Positions 1 to 8,438 are shown, counted from the first letter of the stretch. The stretch: DNA of 38,365 nt from an uncultured bacterium (GCA_949282345.1 CASDOQ010000049.1:1-38365); one strand, 5' to 3'. The notes: generated from the letters alone by a model not told the origin. A program made the numbers and translations.

Positions 1-4
1 TTGT

Positions 5-33
5 GCTTCATATTCGCAAAGCGAATGCTTCAT
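5..33. repeat. Short direct repeat flanking a palindrome
   Basis: Two copies of GCTTCAT (5-11 and 27-33) flank the perfect palindrome ATTCGC-AAA-GCGAAT (12-26). A second small palindrome, TGCGC-TTT-GCGCA, lies at 75-87. The repeat-hairpin-repeat plan resembles the ATTTCAC array at 1912-1994. The window edge may cut off further units. Its function is unknown. Confidence 0.5.
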
Positions 34-262
34 TTTTCGACTCTGTTGTTTTCGATATTTTGTAGATGCATTTCTGCGCTTTGCGCATCTTTTCGGGTCC
101 CTCGACAGATTCGAACCGCCACACACTTTCCGAAGCCTTTCAAAAATCCTTCCCGTTCAAAATTTATTTACAAAGCCATAAATGCAAAGAAGTTTTGGAC
201 AGATTTGAACTGACGAAATCTTTACTCACTTCAAATTCGAGTTTGGTTCAAAAAATGCGTTA
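34..262. other. Intergenic stretch without a convincing gene
   Basis: The open frames here have no Shine-Dalgarno site and no recognisable protein. Apart from the small palindrome at 75-87 I see nothing that can be assigned. A GATTCGAACC string at 108-117 looks like a tRNA T-loop on the minus strand, but no cloverleaf can be built around it. Confidence 0.5.
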
Positions 263-295
263 TTGTTTTCGCAACATTTTTCGGTATAATATAAT
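263..295 (+). promoter_or_regulatory. Putative sigma-A promoter
   Basis: TTGTTT at 263-268 is followed after 16 bp by TATAAT at 285-290; a second overlapping TATAAT lies at 290-295. It sits about 45 bp upstream of the small ORF at 339 and is the only reasonable promoter for it. Confidence 0.5.
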
Positions 296-338
296 CACCG
301 AGCCGGAACGGAATACTTTCTCAAAGGAGAACGCTATT

Positions 339-401
339 ATGAAATCCATGAAGAAGCACAGTTTGATAGTCTGCGTAATTCTGAGTTCTTTGTTCCGCTG
401 A
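339..401 (+). pseudogene. Stunted signal-peptide-like ORF (20 codons)
   Basis: A clear Shine-Dalgarno site (AAAGGAG at 323-329) precedes ATG 339. The 20 codons encode a positively charged start (MKSMKKHS) and a hydrophobic run (LIVCVILSSLF) that ends at TGA 399-401. This is what the first 20 residues of an exported lipoprotein or secreted protein look like, without a lipobox or mature domain. I infer the remnant of a gene whose body was lost, with promoter and start region kept. The alternative is a genuine small hydrophobic peptide. I do not recognise a family. Confidence 0.4.
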
Positions 402-437
402 AAAAATAAATACATAGGAGCCGTTTGCAAGCATGGC

Positions 438-471
438 GTTAAAAGTCCGGTAGGTCGCGGAAGCTTTTAAC
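438..471. repeat. Strong inverted repeat of unknown role
   Basis: GTTAAAAG (438-445) pairs perfectly with CTTTTAAC (464-471), and inner CCG/CGG can extend the stem. No T-tract follows, so it is not a standard terminator. It lies in the 240 bp between the stunted ORF and the promoter at 579; nothing else in that gap can be assigned. Confidence 0.4.
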
Positions 472-578
472 CTCCATCATCGCCAAGGGGTTATTGTACC
501 CTCTGCAAAATCGGTGCAGATCTAAAAACGCTCATTTTTCGGGTAAAATGATGCATGACGCTCTTTTGGAGAGTCCTA

Positions 579-617
579 TTGACAAAAAGCCGCCCAAGAG
601 GTATAATTCCGGTATAA
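579..617 (+). promoter_or_regulatory. Consensus sigma-A promoter
   Basis: TTGACA (579-584), 17 bp, TATAAT (602-607): both hexamers match the vegetative consensus exactly at optimal spacing. A second TATAAT lies at 612-617. It drives the gene starting at 643, whose Shine-Dalgarno site is AGGAAA just upstream of the ATG. Such a perfect promoter is unusual in this window and predicts strong expression. Confidence 0.85.
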
Positions 618-642
618 TTATTAGGAAAGGGCAGGAAAACAG

Positions 643-1701
643 ATGGAATATACGCCTTTACGTCTCGGTGCCGCTTATCACGGCAACCGGATGCCTCATC
701 ATGCGCAGAAGGATTTTGAAGATATGGCCGTGCACGGCATGGATATAGTTGTCCATATGCTGTCGCATACCGATTGGCGTCGACATTTGCAGGTCATGAA
801 GGAGCTTGTGGAGAGGTCGATGGACGCCGGGCTGGAGCCCTGGATAGATAACTGGGGGCTTGCCGGCTCGCCGGGCGATACCTCACATTTTCTTGCTTAT
901 TATCCCGAGGCGCACGCCGTCTATTCCAACGGCGAACACGCAGGCATTTACCCCTGCCTGAACAGTCCGGAATTCCGTCAATTCACGAAGGAATGGATCG
1001 ACGCGGTAGAGTATATCGGCGGCAGGACAATATTCTGGGATGAGCCGTACCTGCCCACAAAAAATGTCGACGGTACGACTTATTACACCTGCGCCTGTCC
1101 GCGTTGCCGTAAGCTTTTTGAAGAGAGATACGGCCGCCCGATGCCATCGGTCTCCGATGCGGATGTGGCGGACTTTGCCGTCTCCACCATTGCAGATTAT
1201 TTCGCCGAGGCCACCGCATACAGCCACGGAAAGGGTATGGTCAATTCGGTTTGCGTCATGCTCGGCACATATGCCGTCAGTCTTGACAGTGCTGACCGTA
1301 TCTGTGCGCTCCCCTTTATGGACAATATAGGCTCCGACCCCTATTGGGTCCACCAAAAGAAAAAGGACGAGGCCTTTGACGTCTATGATTTTGTTTATAA
1401 AGGCGCACGGCAGAACCTCGAGGTATGCGAGCGGTTCGGCAAGGAGCATAACATATGGATCCAGACCTACGCTAATCCGCGCGGAGCCGAAGAGGACATC
1501 GTTGAAGCGGTCGAGGCGGCGTATGACGCCGGCGCACGGACGATTCTTGCCTGGGGGTATTACGGCAGTGAATCCAACGATTACCGCGCTGAAAACGCAC
1601 CGGTAACCTGGGCGCGCACCTGCGAGGCGTTTGCCCGTATCCGCAACCGGGAGCGCGATTCGATCTTTGCCGCAAAGCGCGCGGCCCGGCTGAAAAAATA
1701 A
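643..1701 (+). CDS. Unrecognised TIM-barrel / glycoside-hydrolase-like protein
   Basis: This is a 352-residue protein without signal peptide or membrane segment, so probably cytoplasmic. I do not recognise a named family. The alternating hydrophobic strands and phrases such as GLEPWIDNWG (about 63-72), GRTIFWDEPYLP (about 127-138) and ARTILAWGYYG near the C-terminus resemble the (beta/alpha)8 barrel of glycoside hydrolases and putative sugar-active proteins. D133/E134 in WDEP are candidate catalytic acids. A cysteine cluster C150-A-C152-P-R-C155 follows, as in several uncharacterised barrel families with a small CxCxxC insertion that may bind metal. The gene stands alone behind a perfect consensus promoter and is followed by a strong hairpin at 1789-1826. 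The fold and hydrolase role are inferred; the open frame, promoter and Shine-Dalgarno site are seen. Confidence 0.75.
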   Translation: MEYTPLRLGAAYHGNRMPHHAQKDFEDMAVHGMDIVVHMLSHTDWRRHLQVMKELVERSMDAGLEPWIDNWGLAGSPGDTSHFLAYYPEAHAVYSNGEHAGIYPCLNSPEFRQFTKEWIDAVEYIGGRTIFWDEPYLPTKNVDGTTYYTCACPRCRKLFEERYGRPMPSVSDADVADFAVSTIADYFAEATAYSHGKGMVNSVCVMLGTYAVSLDSADRICALPFMDNIGSDPYWVHQKKKDEAFDVYDFVYKGARQNLEVCERFGKEHNIWIQTYANPRGAEEDIVEAVEAAYDAGARTILAWGYYGSESNDYRAENAPVTWARTCEAFARIRNRERDSIFAAKRAARLKK

Positions 1702-1788
1702 AAGCCGAAAGAGTAACGTGCGGGGGGAACGACTTTGGGAACACTTCCAAAAAGAGTTCCCCTTTGCTACGCTTTTAAACAGAAAAAA

Positions 1789-1833
1789 GAGAGCATCTGT
1801 TTCTCCGTTAAGAAATAGGTGCTCTCGCCTTTT
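1789..1833. terminator. Bidirectional terminator hairpin
   Basis: A 16-bp uninterrupted stem (1789-1804 with 1811-1826, two G-T pairs) closes a 6-nt loop. CCTTTTAT follows on the plus strand, and A6 at 1783-1788 gives a T6 tract on the minus strand. It can end transcription of the gene at 643-1701 and of the his operon arriving from the other side. Confidence 0.7.
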
Positions 1834-1911
1834 ATAATCGGGAGTTGCTCTTTGTTATGCCGTTACACTTTCGTAATATGCCGCTTCAATCCCGCATGGC
1901 GATTTGGATTC

Positions 1912-1994
1912 ATTTCACATGGCGGCGAAGGAGCCATATTTCACGATCTGCGCCAGCAGATTATTTCACATCCGGCGTCAGCCGGATATTTCAC
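1912..1994. repeat. ATTTCAC direct-repeat array spaced by unrelated hairpins
   Basis: Four exact ATTTCAC copies start at 1912, 1938, 1963 and 1988 (periods 26, 25, 25). Each spacer is a different perfect or near-perfect hairpin: ATGGC/GCCAT (1919-1923 with 1933-1937), GATCTGC/GCAGATT (1945-1951 with 1956-1962) and ATCCGGC/GCCGGAT (1970-1976 with 1981-1987), the last two with 4-nt loops. The hairpin sequences are unrelated, so pairing rather than sequence appears conserved. The last copy contains the stop codon of hisK. This is not a CRISPR array, since the repeats are only 7 nt. The function is unknown. Confidence 0.85.
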
Positions 1995-2764
1995 TTGAAA
2001 TCCTTTGGATTTTTCGGTTGGATACTATCCGCAAACTGCCCGAACGCAAAACACAGGCTGTTTGCCGCGTGGCTGTCGGAGGACAGGATCAACTTTCCGC
2101 CGCGAGCTTTGATGTACCCGATGATTTCGGGTGACGGATACGGATCGTCCCGGTATCCCCGCGAGATCGCGCCGGTATTGACCTCAAACGGGACATCGAA
2201 GGCAAGCAACCGGTCTGTCGCGTCGATGACCGCTTTCTTGTATCGCGGCGCCCTCTCGTCGAAAAGCGATCCGTCTCGGTTGAACTTCTTGAAAAGGTCA
2301 AAATGACCGATTATATCGGCATTTGTGCGATGGATAACATCCGATACGGTGTTGTAGTAGATTTCCGCAAGGCTGTAGAGATCTCCGCCGCAGTGACGTA
2401 CCGCCGCATCGATCAGGATCTGTGCCGACTCGTCCACCGGAATGTATTCCCCGCCGAGCTTAATATAGTGGACCGAACCGATGAGATAATCGTAACCGTC
2501 ATCGACGGTGTCGGAATAGTAGTCCTTCTCAAGTCCCAGACCGATTTCGATGCGGTTGCGGTATTTTTCCCGCAACGAATGAATGCAGGTCTTGTACTCT
2601 TCAAGTCTTGCGCGCGGAATGCAATAGCGCTCGTCAAAAGAGGTGTACGAGTGGTCGGAGATACCGAGAACAGAAAGCCCCCTGTCGATCGCCGAAAGCA
2701 CCATTTCCTCAGGACTGTTTCTGCCGTCGCTGAAGGTTGTGTGTGTGTGAAGATCAAACATCAC
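1991..2764 (-). CDS. hisK: Histidinol-phosphatase, PHP family
   Basis: The protein dephosphorylates L-histidinol phosphate to histidinol, the penultimate part of histidine synthesis, in the cytoplasm. It has about 257 residues, usual for PHP-type HisK. The N-terminal [12 protein letters not shown] carries the metal-binding HxH motif of PHP phosphoesterases, and SDSHAANSL near the C-terminus supplies further metal ligands. It is the last gene of the his operon. GTG 2764 overlaps the hisIE stop by four bases; ATG 2761 overlaps it by one and is the alternative start. The final codons and stop run into the ATTTCAC repeat array, so the C-terminal residues (NPKDFK) are partly repeat-encoded. HisB in this operon lacks a phosphatase domain, which fits a separate HisK. 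Confidence 0.92.
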   Translation of the reverse strand: MMFDLHTHTTFSDGRNSPEEMVLSAIDRGLSVLGISDHSYTSFDERYCIPRARLEEYKTCIHSLREKYRNRIEIGLGLEKDYYSDTVDDGYDYLIGSVHYIKLGGEYIPVDESAQILIDAAVRHCGGDLYSLAEIYYNTVSDVIHRTNADIIGHFDLFKKFNRDGSLFDERAPRYKKAVIDATDRLLAFDVPFEVNTGAISRGYRDDPYPSPEIIGYIKARGGKLILSSDSHAANSLCFAFGQFADSIQPKNPKDFK

Positions 2765-3411
2765 GTTGTCATTTTTTCCTGCTTGACCTTGTGGTCAATG
2801 ACGTGTCTGGATGCCAGCTCCCGGTGGATATCTTCCAGGCTGATCCCTGCTTCCACCATAAGCACCATGACATGATAGGCAAGATCTGCGATCTCATAGA
2901 CAGTTTCTTTCCTGTCCTCAGCCTTCCCGGCAATAATGACCTCGGTACTTTCCTCACCGATTTTTTTGAGGATTTTATCAAGCCCCTTTTCAAAGAGATA
3001 GGAGGTGTATGAGCCTTCCTTTTTCTCGATCTTCCGCCCTTCGATCAGCCGCATCAATCCTTCATAGGAGAATTCATGACGTTCCTCGCTCTGAAAGACC
3101 GGGTATTCGAAGCAGGAAAAGCTGCCGAGATGGCATGCCGCTCCGTCCGGCTCTACCACGACCAGAAGCGCGTCCTTGTCGCAATCCGCGGTGATCGACA
3201 CAATATGCTGGAAATGCCCGCTGGTTTCTCCTTTGAGCCACAGCTTCTGCCGGGAACGGCTAAAGAAGCAGGTGAGCTGTTTTTCCAGTGAAATTTCCAG
3301 ACTTTCACGATTCATATATGCAAGCGTCAAGACGCGCTTGCTGACAGAATCCACGACGATGGCGGGAATCAGACCCTTTTCGTCAAATTTCAGTTCGTCC
3401 ATGTTGATCAT
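2761..3411 (-). CDS. hisIE: Phosphoribosyl-AMP cyclohydrolase / phosphoribosyl-ATP pyrophosphatase
   Basis: This bifunctional 216-residue enzyme carries out steps two and three of histidine synthesis: removal of pyrophosphate from PR-ATP (HisE) and ring opening of PR-AMP (HisI). The N-terminal half is HisI, with the metal-site motif DCDKDALLV and the zinc cysteine region [10 protein letters not shown]. The C-terminal half from about residue 120 is the all-helical HisE domain, with [12 protein letters not shown] and the ExxD-type run YEIADLAYH. The start overlaps the hisF stop by 4 bp and the stop overlaps hisK, so translational coupling is likely. The fused form is common in Bacillota. ATG codons at residues 1 and 4 are both possible starts. 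Confidence 0.95.
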   Translation of the reverse strand: MINMDELKFDEKGLIPAIVVDSVSKRVLTLAYMNRESLEISLEKQLTCFFSRSRQKLWLKGETSGHFQHIVSITADCDKDALLVVVEPDGAACHLGSFSCFEYPVFQSEERHEFSYEGLMRLIEGRKIEKKEGSYTSYLFEKGLDKILKKIGEESTEVIIAGKAEDRKETVYEIADLAYHVMVLMVEAGISLEDIHRELASRHVIDHKVKQEKMTT

Positions 3412-4181
3412 GACATATCTCCGTTCATTCTTGTTGGAATATTGCTTTTCAGCATTTCTCGTTTCAGATCGGCGATCTGAACCTCACCGAAATGGAAAAT
3501 TGATGCGGCAAGACCGGCATCTACACCGGGGATGGATCGGAAAAGCCGAATGAAATCCTGTATCTTTCCGGCACCGCCCGATGCGATCACAGGAACGGCT
3601 ACGGCTTCACACACAGCATGCAGCATTTCGAGGTCAAACCCGGTCTTTACGCCGTCGGTATCGATCGAATTGACAACGACCTCGCCGGCCCCGTTTTCGA
3701 CGCAACGGCGAATCCAGCCGATCGCCTCCATGCCCGTGTCCTCACGGCCTCCCTTGGCAAAAACATGAAATCTTCCGTCCACCCTCTTCACGTCTGCGGA
3801 AAGCACCACGCACTGATTGCCGTAGCGCTTTGCCGCCTCATAGATCAGCGACGGATTCCGAATGGCACCCGAATTGACGCTGACCTTGTCGGCTCCGCAT
3901 TTTAACACCCGGTCAAAATCCTCCACCGTGTTGATGCCGCCGCCGACCGTAAGCGGGATAAAGACTTTTTTCGCGGTCTCGGTGAGAATATCGGTAAAAA
4001 TTTTCCGTCCGTCGGAGGAAGCGGTGATGTCATAAAAAACCAACTCGTCCGCACCGCAGGCACTGTAATATTCCGCCAGAGCGACCGGGGAGGAAACATC
4101 CCGAAGCCCTTGGAAATTGACGCCCTTGACAACTCTGCCGTCTCTCACGTCCAAACAGGGAATAATCCTTTTTGTGATCAT
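3408..4181 (-). CDS. hisF: Imidazole glycerol phosphate synthase, cyclase subunit
   Basis: HisF takes ammonia from HisH and converts PRFAR into imidazole glycerol phosphate plus AICAR. The 257 residues form a (beta/alpha)8 barrel of standard length. The first strand reads [15 protein letters not shown] with the catalytic Asp, and [10 protein letters not shown] near residue 130 holds the second catalytic Asp. Phosphate-binding loops are visible as LTVGGGI and IASGGAG. The gene overlaps hisA (ATGA) and hisIE by 4 bp. The AICAR released here is a purine precursor and links this operon to the divergent pur operon. Confidence 0.96.
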   Translation of the reverse strand: MITKRIIPCLDVRDGRVVKGVNFQGLRDVSSPVALAEYYSACGADELVFYDITASSDGRKIFTDILTETAKKVFIPLTVGGGINTVEDFDRVLKCGADKVSVNSGAIRNPSLIYEAAKRYGNQCVVLSADVKRVDGRFHVFAKGGREDTGMEAIGWIRRCVENGAGEVVVNSIDTDGVKTGFDLEMLHAVCEAVAVPVIASGGAGKIQDFIRLFRSIPGVDAGLAASIFHFGEVQIADLKREMLKSNIPTRMNGDMS

Positions 4182-4891
4182 TTTGCCACCTCTATAGCCT
4201 TGCCGAGGTCGATTGCCCCGGTATAGTACGCTTTTCCGACGATAGCGCCGTAAAGTCCGGCATCGGCAAGCCTCTTGATGTCCTCGAGGGAAGAAACGCC
4301 GCCCGACGCGATGATATTCATGTCAAAGCAAGGCTTCAACGTGTCATAAAGCCCGTGATTGGTGCCGCGCATGGCACCGTCCCGGGAAATGTCGGTGCAG
4401 ATCAGGGTTTTCACGCCGGCCCTCTGCATCTTACGGCAGAAGTCAAAGGCATCCCAATCCGACTTTTCTGTCCAACCGCGGATGGCTACAAAGCCATCCC
4501 TGATGTCAATCCCCACGGCAATTTTTTCGCCGTACTTTTCGACCGCTCTCTCGACAAAGCCGCTCTCCGTCACCGCGGCGGTACCGAGAATGACGCGGTC
4601 AAGTCCCGCACGCAGATAACGGTCGATGACTTCCATGCTGCGTATGCCGCCGCCGACCTGGCAGAAAAGCCCGCCGCGCTCCTTGATGGCGAGAATGCTT
4701 TTCATGTTTGGGGTCCCGCCGGTTTTTGCCCCCTCAAGGTCGACGATATGCATATGTGTGGCACCGCATCCGGCAAATCTTTCGGCAAGGGCAGGCGGGT
4801 CATAGCTGTAGACCGTCATTTGGGCATAGTCGCCTTTGAACAGACGAACTGCCTTTCCTTCGTATAAATCAATGGCGGGATAGATCAGCAT
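4178..4891 (-). CDS. hisA: ProFAR isomerase
   Basis: The enzyme performs the Amadori isomerisation of ProFAR to PRFAR. The 237 residues form a (beta/alpha)8 barrel homologous to HisF. The start IYPAIDLYEGKAVRL carries the catalytic Asp of strand 1, and GIDIRDGF and CTDISRDG supply the second acid region and the phosphate-site loop. The start lies 23 bp inside the 3' end of hisH, one of the larger overlaps of the operon, and the stop overlaps hisF by 4 bp. No second substrate specificity (PriA type) is suggested, but sequence reading alone cannot exclude it. Confidence 0.95.
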   Translation of the reverse strand: MLIYPAIDLYEGKAVRLFKGDYAQMTVYSYDPPALAERFAGCGATHMHIVDLEGAKTGGTPNMKSILAIKERGGLFCQVGGGIRSMEVIDRYLRAGLDRVILGTAAVTESGFVERAVEKYGEKIAVGIDIRDGFVAIRGWTEKSDWDAFDFCRKMQRAGVKTLICTDISRDGAMRGTNHGLYDTLKPCFDMNIIASGGVSSLEDIKRLADAGLYGAIVGKAYYTGAIDLGKAIEVAK

Positions 4892-5510
4892 GACGCTCCC
4901 CTTTCATTTTACAAAACGCCTTGAGGATTTTCAGCCCCACGTTTCCGCTCTTTTCGGGATGAAACTGACATCCGAGCAGGTTCCCGGATGCCACGGCGGC
5001 GGTAAGAGGCGCTCCGTATTCGGTCGTTGCGGTAACGGCCGCAGGGCAATCGGTTGCGTAATAGGAATGGACGAAATACACGCAGTCTCCCTCCCGGAGA
5101 TCGGCAAAAAGCCTGTCGGGTCTTGTAAAATGCAGGGCGTTCCAACCGATGTGAGGAATTTTATAGCCCGCCGGAACCACGTCGGCAATCGGACGTATCG
5201 TCCCGTGGATCAGTCCAAGCCCCTCATGCACGCCGTATTCATAGCTTTTGTCAAAAAGCAACTGCATCCCGAGGCAGATACCCATCAGCGGCTTTCCGAG
5301 CTCCGCCTGCTCGCAAATAAAGTCCGCAAGTCCCGATGAACGGAGTTTTTTTGCCGCATCTTCAAATGCGCCGACGCCGGGAAGTATGATCCTGTCGGCA
5401 CGCGCGATGGTTTCGCGGTCCGCCGTAACCGTGACATCCGCACCGATCGCCTCAAAGGAACTCTTCAGAGAAAAGAGGTTGCCGACCCCGTAATCTATAA
5501 TGGCGACCAT
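4869..5510 (-). CDS. hisH: Imidazole glycerol phosphate synthase, glutaminase subunit
   Basis: HisH hydrolyses glutamine and channels ammonia to HisF. It is a class I amidotransferase of 213 residues. The nucleophile is in MGICLGMQLLF and the His/Glu of the triad are in CQFHPEKSG. The frame is open further upstream, but ATG 5510 is chosen because MVAIIDYGVGNLFSL is the conserved HisH N-terminus and because it overlaps the hisB stop in a TAATG junction. The extra upstream residues are low-complexity and unlike HisH. The 3' end overlaps hisA by 23 bp. Confidence 0.94.
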   Translation of the reverse strand: MVAIIDYGVGNLFSLKSSFEAIGADVTVTADRETIARADRIILPGVGAFEDAAKKLRSSGLADFICEQAELGKPLMGICLGMQLLFDKSYEYGVHEGLGLIHGTIRPIADVVPAGYKIPHIGWNALHFTRPDRLFADLREGDCVYFVHSYYATDCPAAVTATTEYGAPLTAAVASGNLLGCQFHPEKSGNVGLKILKAFCKMKGERHADLSRH

Positions 5511-6097
5511 TATAAAACCCCTTTGGTAGACGGAATTTCGTCGGCGTGCTGTTCGTCCACGCGCACCGCTTGACAGAGGCTCCGCGCCACCGACTTGAAG
5601 CATCCCTCTATGATGTGGTGGGAATTTGTGCCGGAAAGCATGCGGATATGGAGCGTGCAGGCGGCGCTGCGCACAAATCCGAGCCAGAATTCTTCGGCCA
5701 GTTCCGTGTCGAAGTCGCCGACCTTTTCGGTGGGGACGGAAACGGCATAGCCGAGATAACTCCGCCCGGATAAATCCACGGCCGAAAGAATGAGCGCTTC
5801 ATCCATGGGAAGCGTGGTGTCGCCGTAACGGACGATCCCGCGCTTGTCGCCGAGCGCTTTGGCAAACGCCGTCCCCAGCGCGATCCCGATATCCTCAACC
5901 GTGTGGTGATAGTCGATCTGTGTATCGCCGTGACAGGAAACGTTCAGATCGAATCCGCCGTGTTTTGCGAAAAGTGTCAGCATATGATCCAGAAAACTGC
6001 ACCCGGTTGCGATCACACTGCGTCCGCCGCCGTCAAGCGACAGCGATATCTGAATATCGGTCTCGGCGGTCTTGCGTTTGATTTCGGCATTTCTCAT
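5510..6097 (-). CDS. hisB: Imidazoleglycerol-phosphate dehydratase
   Basis: The enzyme dehydrates imidazole glycerol phosphate to imidazole acetol phosphate. It is a monofunctional IGPD of 195 residues, the usual length for enzymes without the phosphatase domain found in enteric HisB. Manganese-binding motifs are visible: FLDHMLTLFAKHG, DYHHTVEDIGI and NSHHIIEG. It overlaps hisC by 4 bp at its start and hisH by 1 bp at its end. The missing phosphatase activity is provided by hisK at the operon end. Confidence 0.96.
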   Translation of the reverse strand: MRNAEIKRKTAETDIQISLSLDGGGRSVIATGCSFLDHMLTLFAKHGGFDLNVSCHGDTQIDYHHTVEDIGIALGTAFAKALGDKRGIVRYGDTTLPMDEALILSAVDLSGRSYLGYAVSVPTEKVGDFDTELAEEFWLGFVRSAACTLHIRMLSGTNSHHIIEGCFKSVARSLCQAVRVDEQHADEIPSTKGVL

Positions 6098-7158
6098 GAT
6101 AGATCCCCCAGAATTATTTTGATCGTGTTGATAAGCGTCTGCATTTGCTCCATGTTCCCGATGGTGATACGGTTGAAATCGGTCAGCCGTTCGGAATCAA
6201 AATGCCGGACAAGAATGCCGGATCCTTTGAGTTTTTGGTAAAGCAGCTTTCCGGAAATCTTGCTGTGTGCGGCAAAAACAAAGTTTGCTTTGGAATCGAG
6301 AACGGTAAAACCGAGCGTCTTCAATGCCTCCGTCGTCCATGCACGGGTCCGCTCCGTCGCGCGGCAGTTTTTCAGGAAGTATTCGCGGTCGGTGAGCGCA
6401 CCGATCCCTGCCGCCATCGTCATGCGATTGACATTATAGGGATTTGTGGAATACTTGAGGGTGTTCAGGTCGCGGATCAGAGAAGGGCATCCGATGCCGA
6501 AGCCGAGGCGCGCTCCCGCCAAAGACCGGGACTTGGAAAAGGTTTGCGTTACAAGGAGATTCTCGTATTTGCGAGTGAGTCCGACCGCGCTCTGCGCCCC
6601 GAAATCGACATAAGCCTCGTCGATGACGACTACGTGATCCGGGTTGCTCCGAACGATATTTTCGATATCGGAGAGCGGGAGGGCGATGCCTGTCGGGGCA
6701 TTCGGATTGGCAAGAAAAACCGTCTTGCCAACTCCGACATAATCCTCGACGCGGATCGTGAAATCGGGATTCAGCGGTATCCGGGTGTACGGAACACGGT
6801 TCAACTCGGCAAACACGGAATAAAATCCGTAGGTGATGTCGGGGAAAACAGCCGGATGGTCCTTGTCACAGAAGGCCATAAAGGCGAAATTCAATATCTC
6901 GTCCGAGCCGTTGGTAAACAGGATCTCGTCTGGGGAAACCCCCAGTATTTCCGAGGCGGCGGCAACCAGATCCCGGCATTCCGGGTCGGAATAAAGCGCA
7001 AGCCTTGCCGACTCGGCGGCGGCGAGCCTCTGAGCCTCGGCCGAAGGCGGGAAAGGGGATTCGTTGGTATTGAGTTTGATATACTGTTGCCCCCTCGGCT
7101 GCTCACCCGGTGTATACGGCGTCAATTTTTTGTATTTTTCACTGAAAAAGCGGCTCAC
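6094..7158 (-). CDS. hisC: Histidinol-phosphate aminotransferase
   Basis: HisC is a class I/II PLP-dependent transaminase that uses glutamate to convert imidazole acetol phosphate to histidinol phosphate. It has 354 residues, normal for the family. The N-terminal INTNESPF-type motif (KLNTNESPFPPS) binds substrate. VIDEAYVDF carries the PLP-ring Asp and Tyr, and TFSKSRSLAGARLGF carries the Schiff-base lysine. It is coupled to hisD and hisB through 4-bp overlaps. Related enzymes also act on aromatic amino acids, so a second role is possible, but the operon makes histidinol phosphate the main substrate. Confidence 0.95.
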   Translation of the reverse strand: MSRFFSEKYKKLTPYTPGEQPRGQQYIKLNTNESPFPPSAEAQRLAAAESARLALYSDPECRDLVAAASEILGVSPDEILFTNGSDEILNFAFMAFCDKDHPAVFPDITYGFYSVFAELNRVPYTRIPLNPDFTIRVEDYVGVGKTVFLANPNAPTGIALPLSDIENIVRSNPDHVVVIDEAYVDFGAQSAVGLTRKYENLLVTQTFSKSRSLAGARLGFGIGCPSLIRDLNTLKYSTNPYNVNRMTMAAGIGALTDREYFLKNCRATERTRAWTTEALKTLGFTVLDSKANFVFAAHSKISGKLLYQKLKGSGILVRHFDSERLTDFNRITIGNMEQMQTLINTIKIILGDLS

Positions 7159-8438
7159 TTTGCTTTCTCCTCTGTGCGGATGACCGCGCTTTTGGCGTGA
7201 GCGGTAAGACCTTCGGCTTCGGCAAAAGCGGCAACCTTGTTGGCGACCTTACACAGGGCATCGTGCGTGTAATAGGTATATTGCGTCTTTTTGATGAAAT
7301 CATCTACGGATAAGGGACTGGAGAATTTTGCCGTGCCGCTGGTGGGAAGCGTATGATTCGGGCCTGCAAAATAATCGCCGAGAGCCTCCGGGCAGTTCCT
7401 TCCCATAAAGATCGATCCGGCGTGACGGATCTTGTCGAGATAATCAAACGGCGAGTCGACACAAAGTTCCAGATGCTCGGGCGCGATCTCGTTTGCGATC
7501 TCGATGGCTTTGTCCAGCGTATCGGCAACGATGATCTTGCCGTTATGATCAATGGACGCCCGTGCGATTTCCGCACGCGCCAGCAGGGGGATCTGTATCT
7601 CGAGTTCTTTTTGCACCGCTTCCGCCAGTTCCATGGAATCGGTGACGAGGACCGCGCTTGCCATTTTGTCGTGCTCGGCCTGCGAGAGCAGGTCGGCGGC
7701 GGCGAAGCGGGGAGAAGTTTTGCCGTCGGCCACGATCAGAATTTCACTCGGTCCCGCGATCATATCGATCGAGACCACTCCGAAAACCTGCTTTTTCGCC
7801 TCGGCGACAAACGCATTGCCGGGCCCTACGATCTTATCCACCTTGGGAACCGTCTCGGTTCCGTATGCCAGCGCGGCGATCGCCTGAGCGCCTCCGACTT
7901 TGAAGATCCTGTCCACTCCGGCAATACGGGCGGCGGCGAGGATCGCCGGATTGACTTTTCCGTCCGCTCCCGGCGGAGTCGTGATGACTACCTCGCGGCA
8001 TCCCGCGATCTTCGCGGGGATCGCATCCATCAATACGGTCGAGGGATAGGCGGCTGTGCCTCCCGGAACGTAAAGTCCGGCGCGGTCGACCGGAATGATC
8101 TTCTGGCCTACCACGATCCCGTCCTCGTTGTTGATCATAAAGCTGTTGCGAACCTGCCGCTCGTGAAATCTGCGGATATTGGCGGCGGCTTTTTTCATGA
8201 TTTCGATCAGTTCGGGTGAGACGGTTGCCATCGCCTCTTCGGTTTCCTGCTCAGATACCTGGAGCGATGTAAGCGCTGCCTTGTCGAACTTTTGGCAGTA
8301 TTCAAAAAGTGCTGCGTCTTTTCGCTCTTTTACGTTTGCAATGATCTCGGAAACGATCGCCTCAACATTTACAGCCGGTACTGCCCGTGCAAAAATGTCG
8401 GAATTTGCGACCTCTCCGTATTTTAAAATCCGGATCAT
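7155..8438 (-). CDS. hisD: Histidinol dehydrogenase
   Basis: HisD is the NAD- and zinc-dependent enzyme that oxidises histidinol in two steps to histidine. Its 427 residues match the family. Seen motifs include RAGLYVPGG in the nucleotide/substrate region, the zinc-site Gln and His in LSQAEHD, the catalytic pair in ANEIAPEHLEL, and the final zinc/substrate region LPTSGTAKFSSPLSVDDF. Four-base overlaps join it to hisG upstream and hisC downstream. Nothing suggests truncation. Confidence 0.97.
   Translation of the reverse strand: MIRILKYGEVANSDIFARAVPAVNVEAIVSEIIANVKERKDAALFEYCQKFDKAALTSLQVSEQETEEAMATVSPELIEIMKKAAANIRRFHERQVRNSFMINNEDGIVVGQKIIPVDRAGLYVPGGTAAYPSTVLMDAIPAKIAGCREVVITTPPGADGKVNPAILAAARIAGVDRIFKVGGAQAIAALAYGTETVPKVDKIVGPGNAFVAEAKKQVFGVVSIDMIAGPSEILIVADGKTSPRFAAADLLSQAEHDKMASAVLVTDSMELAEAVQKELEIQIPLLARAEIARASIDHNGKIIVADTLDKAIEIANEIAPEHLELCVDSPFDYLDKIRHAGSIFMGRNCPEALGDYFAGPNHTLPTSGTAKFSSPLSVDDFIKKTQYTYYTHDALCKVANKVAAFAEAEGLTAHAKSAVIRTEEKAK

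Noticed and set aside
100..170. tRNA gene on the minus strand, from a GGTTCGAATC T-loop-like string
   Set aside because: No matching 5' acceptor strand, D-arm or anticodon arm can be found upstream on that strand; the T-stem needs two wobble pairs.
1912..1994. CRISPR array
   Set aside because: Repeats are 7 bp, spacers are self-complementary hairpins, and no cas genes are near.
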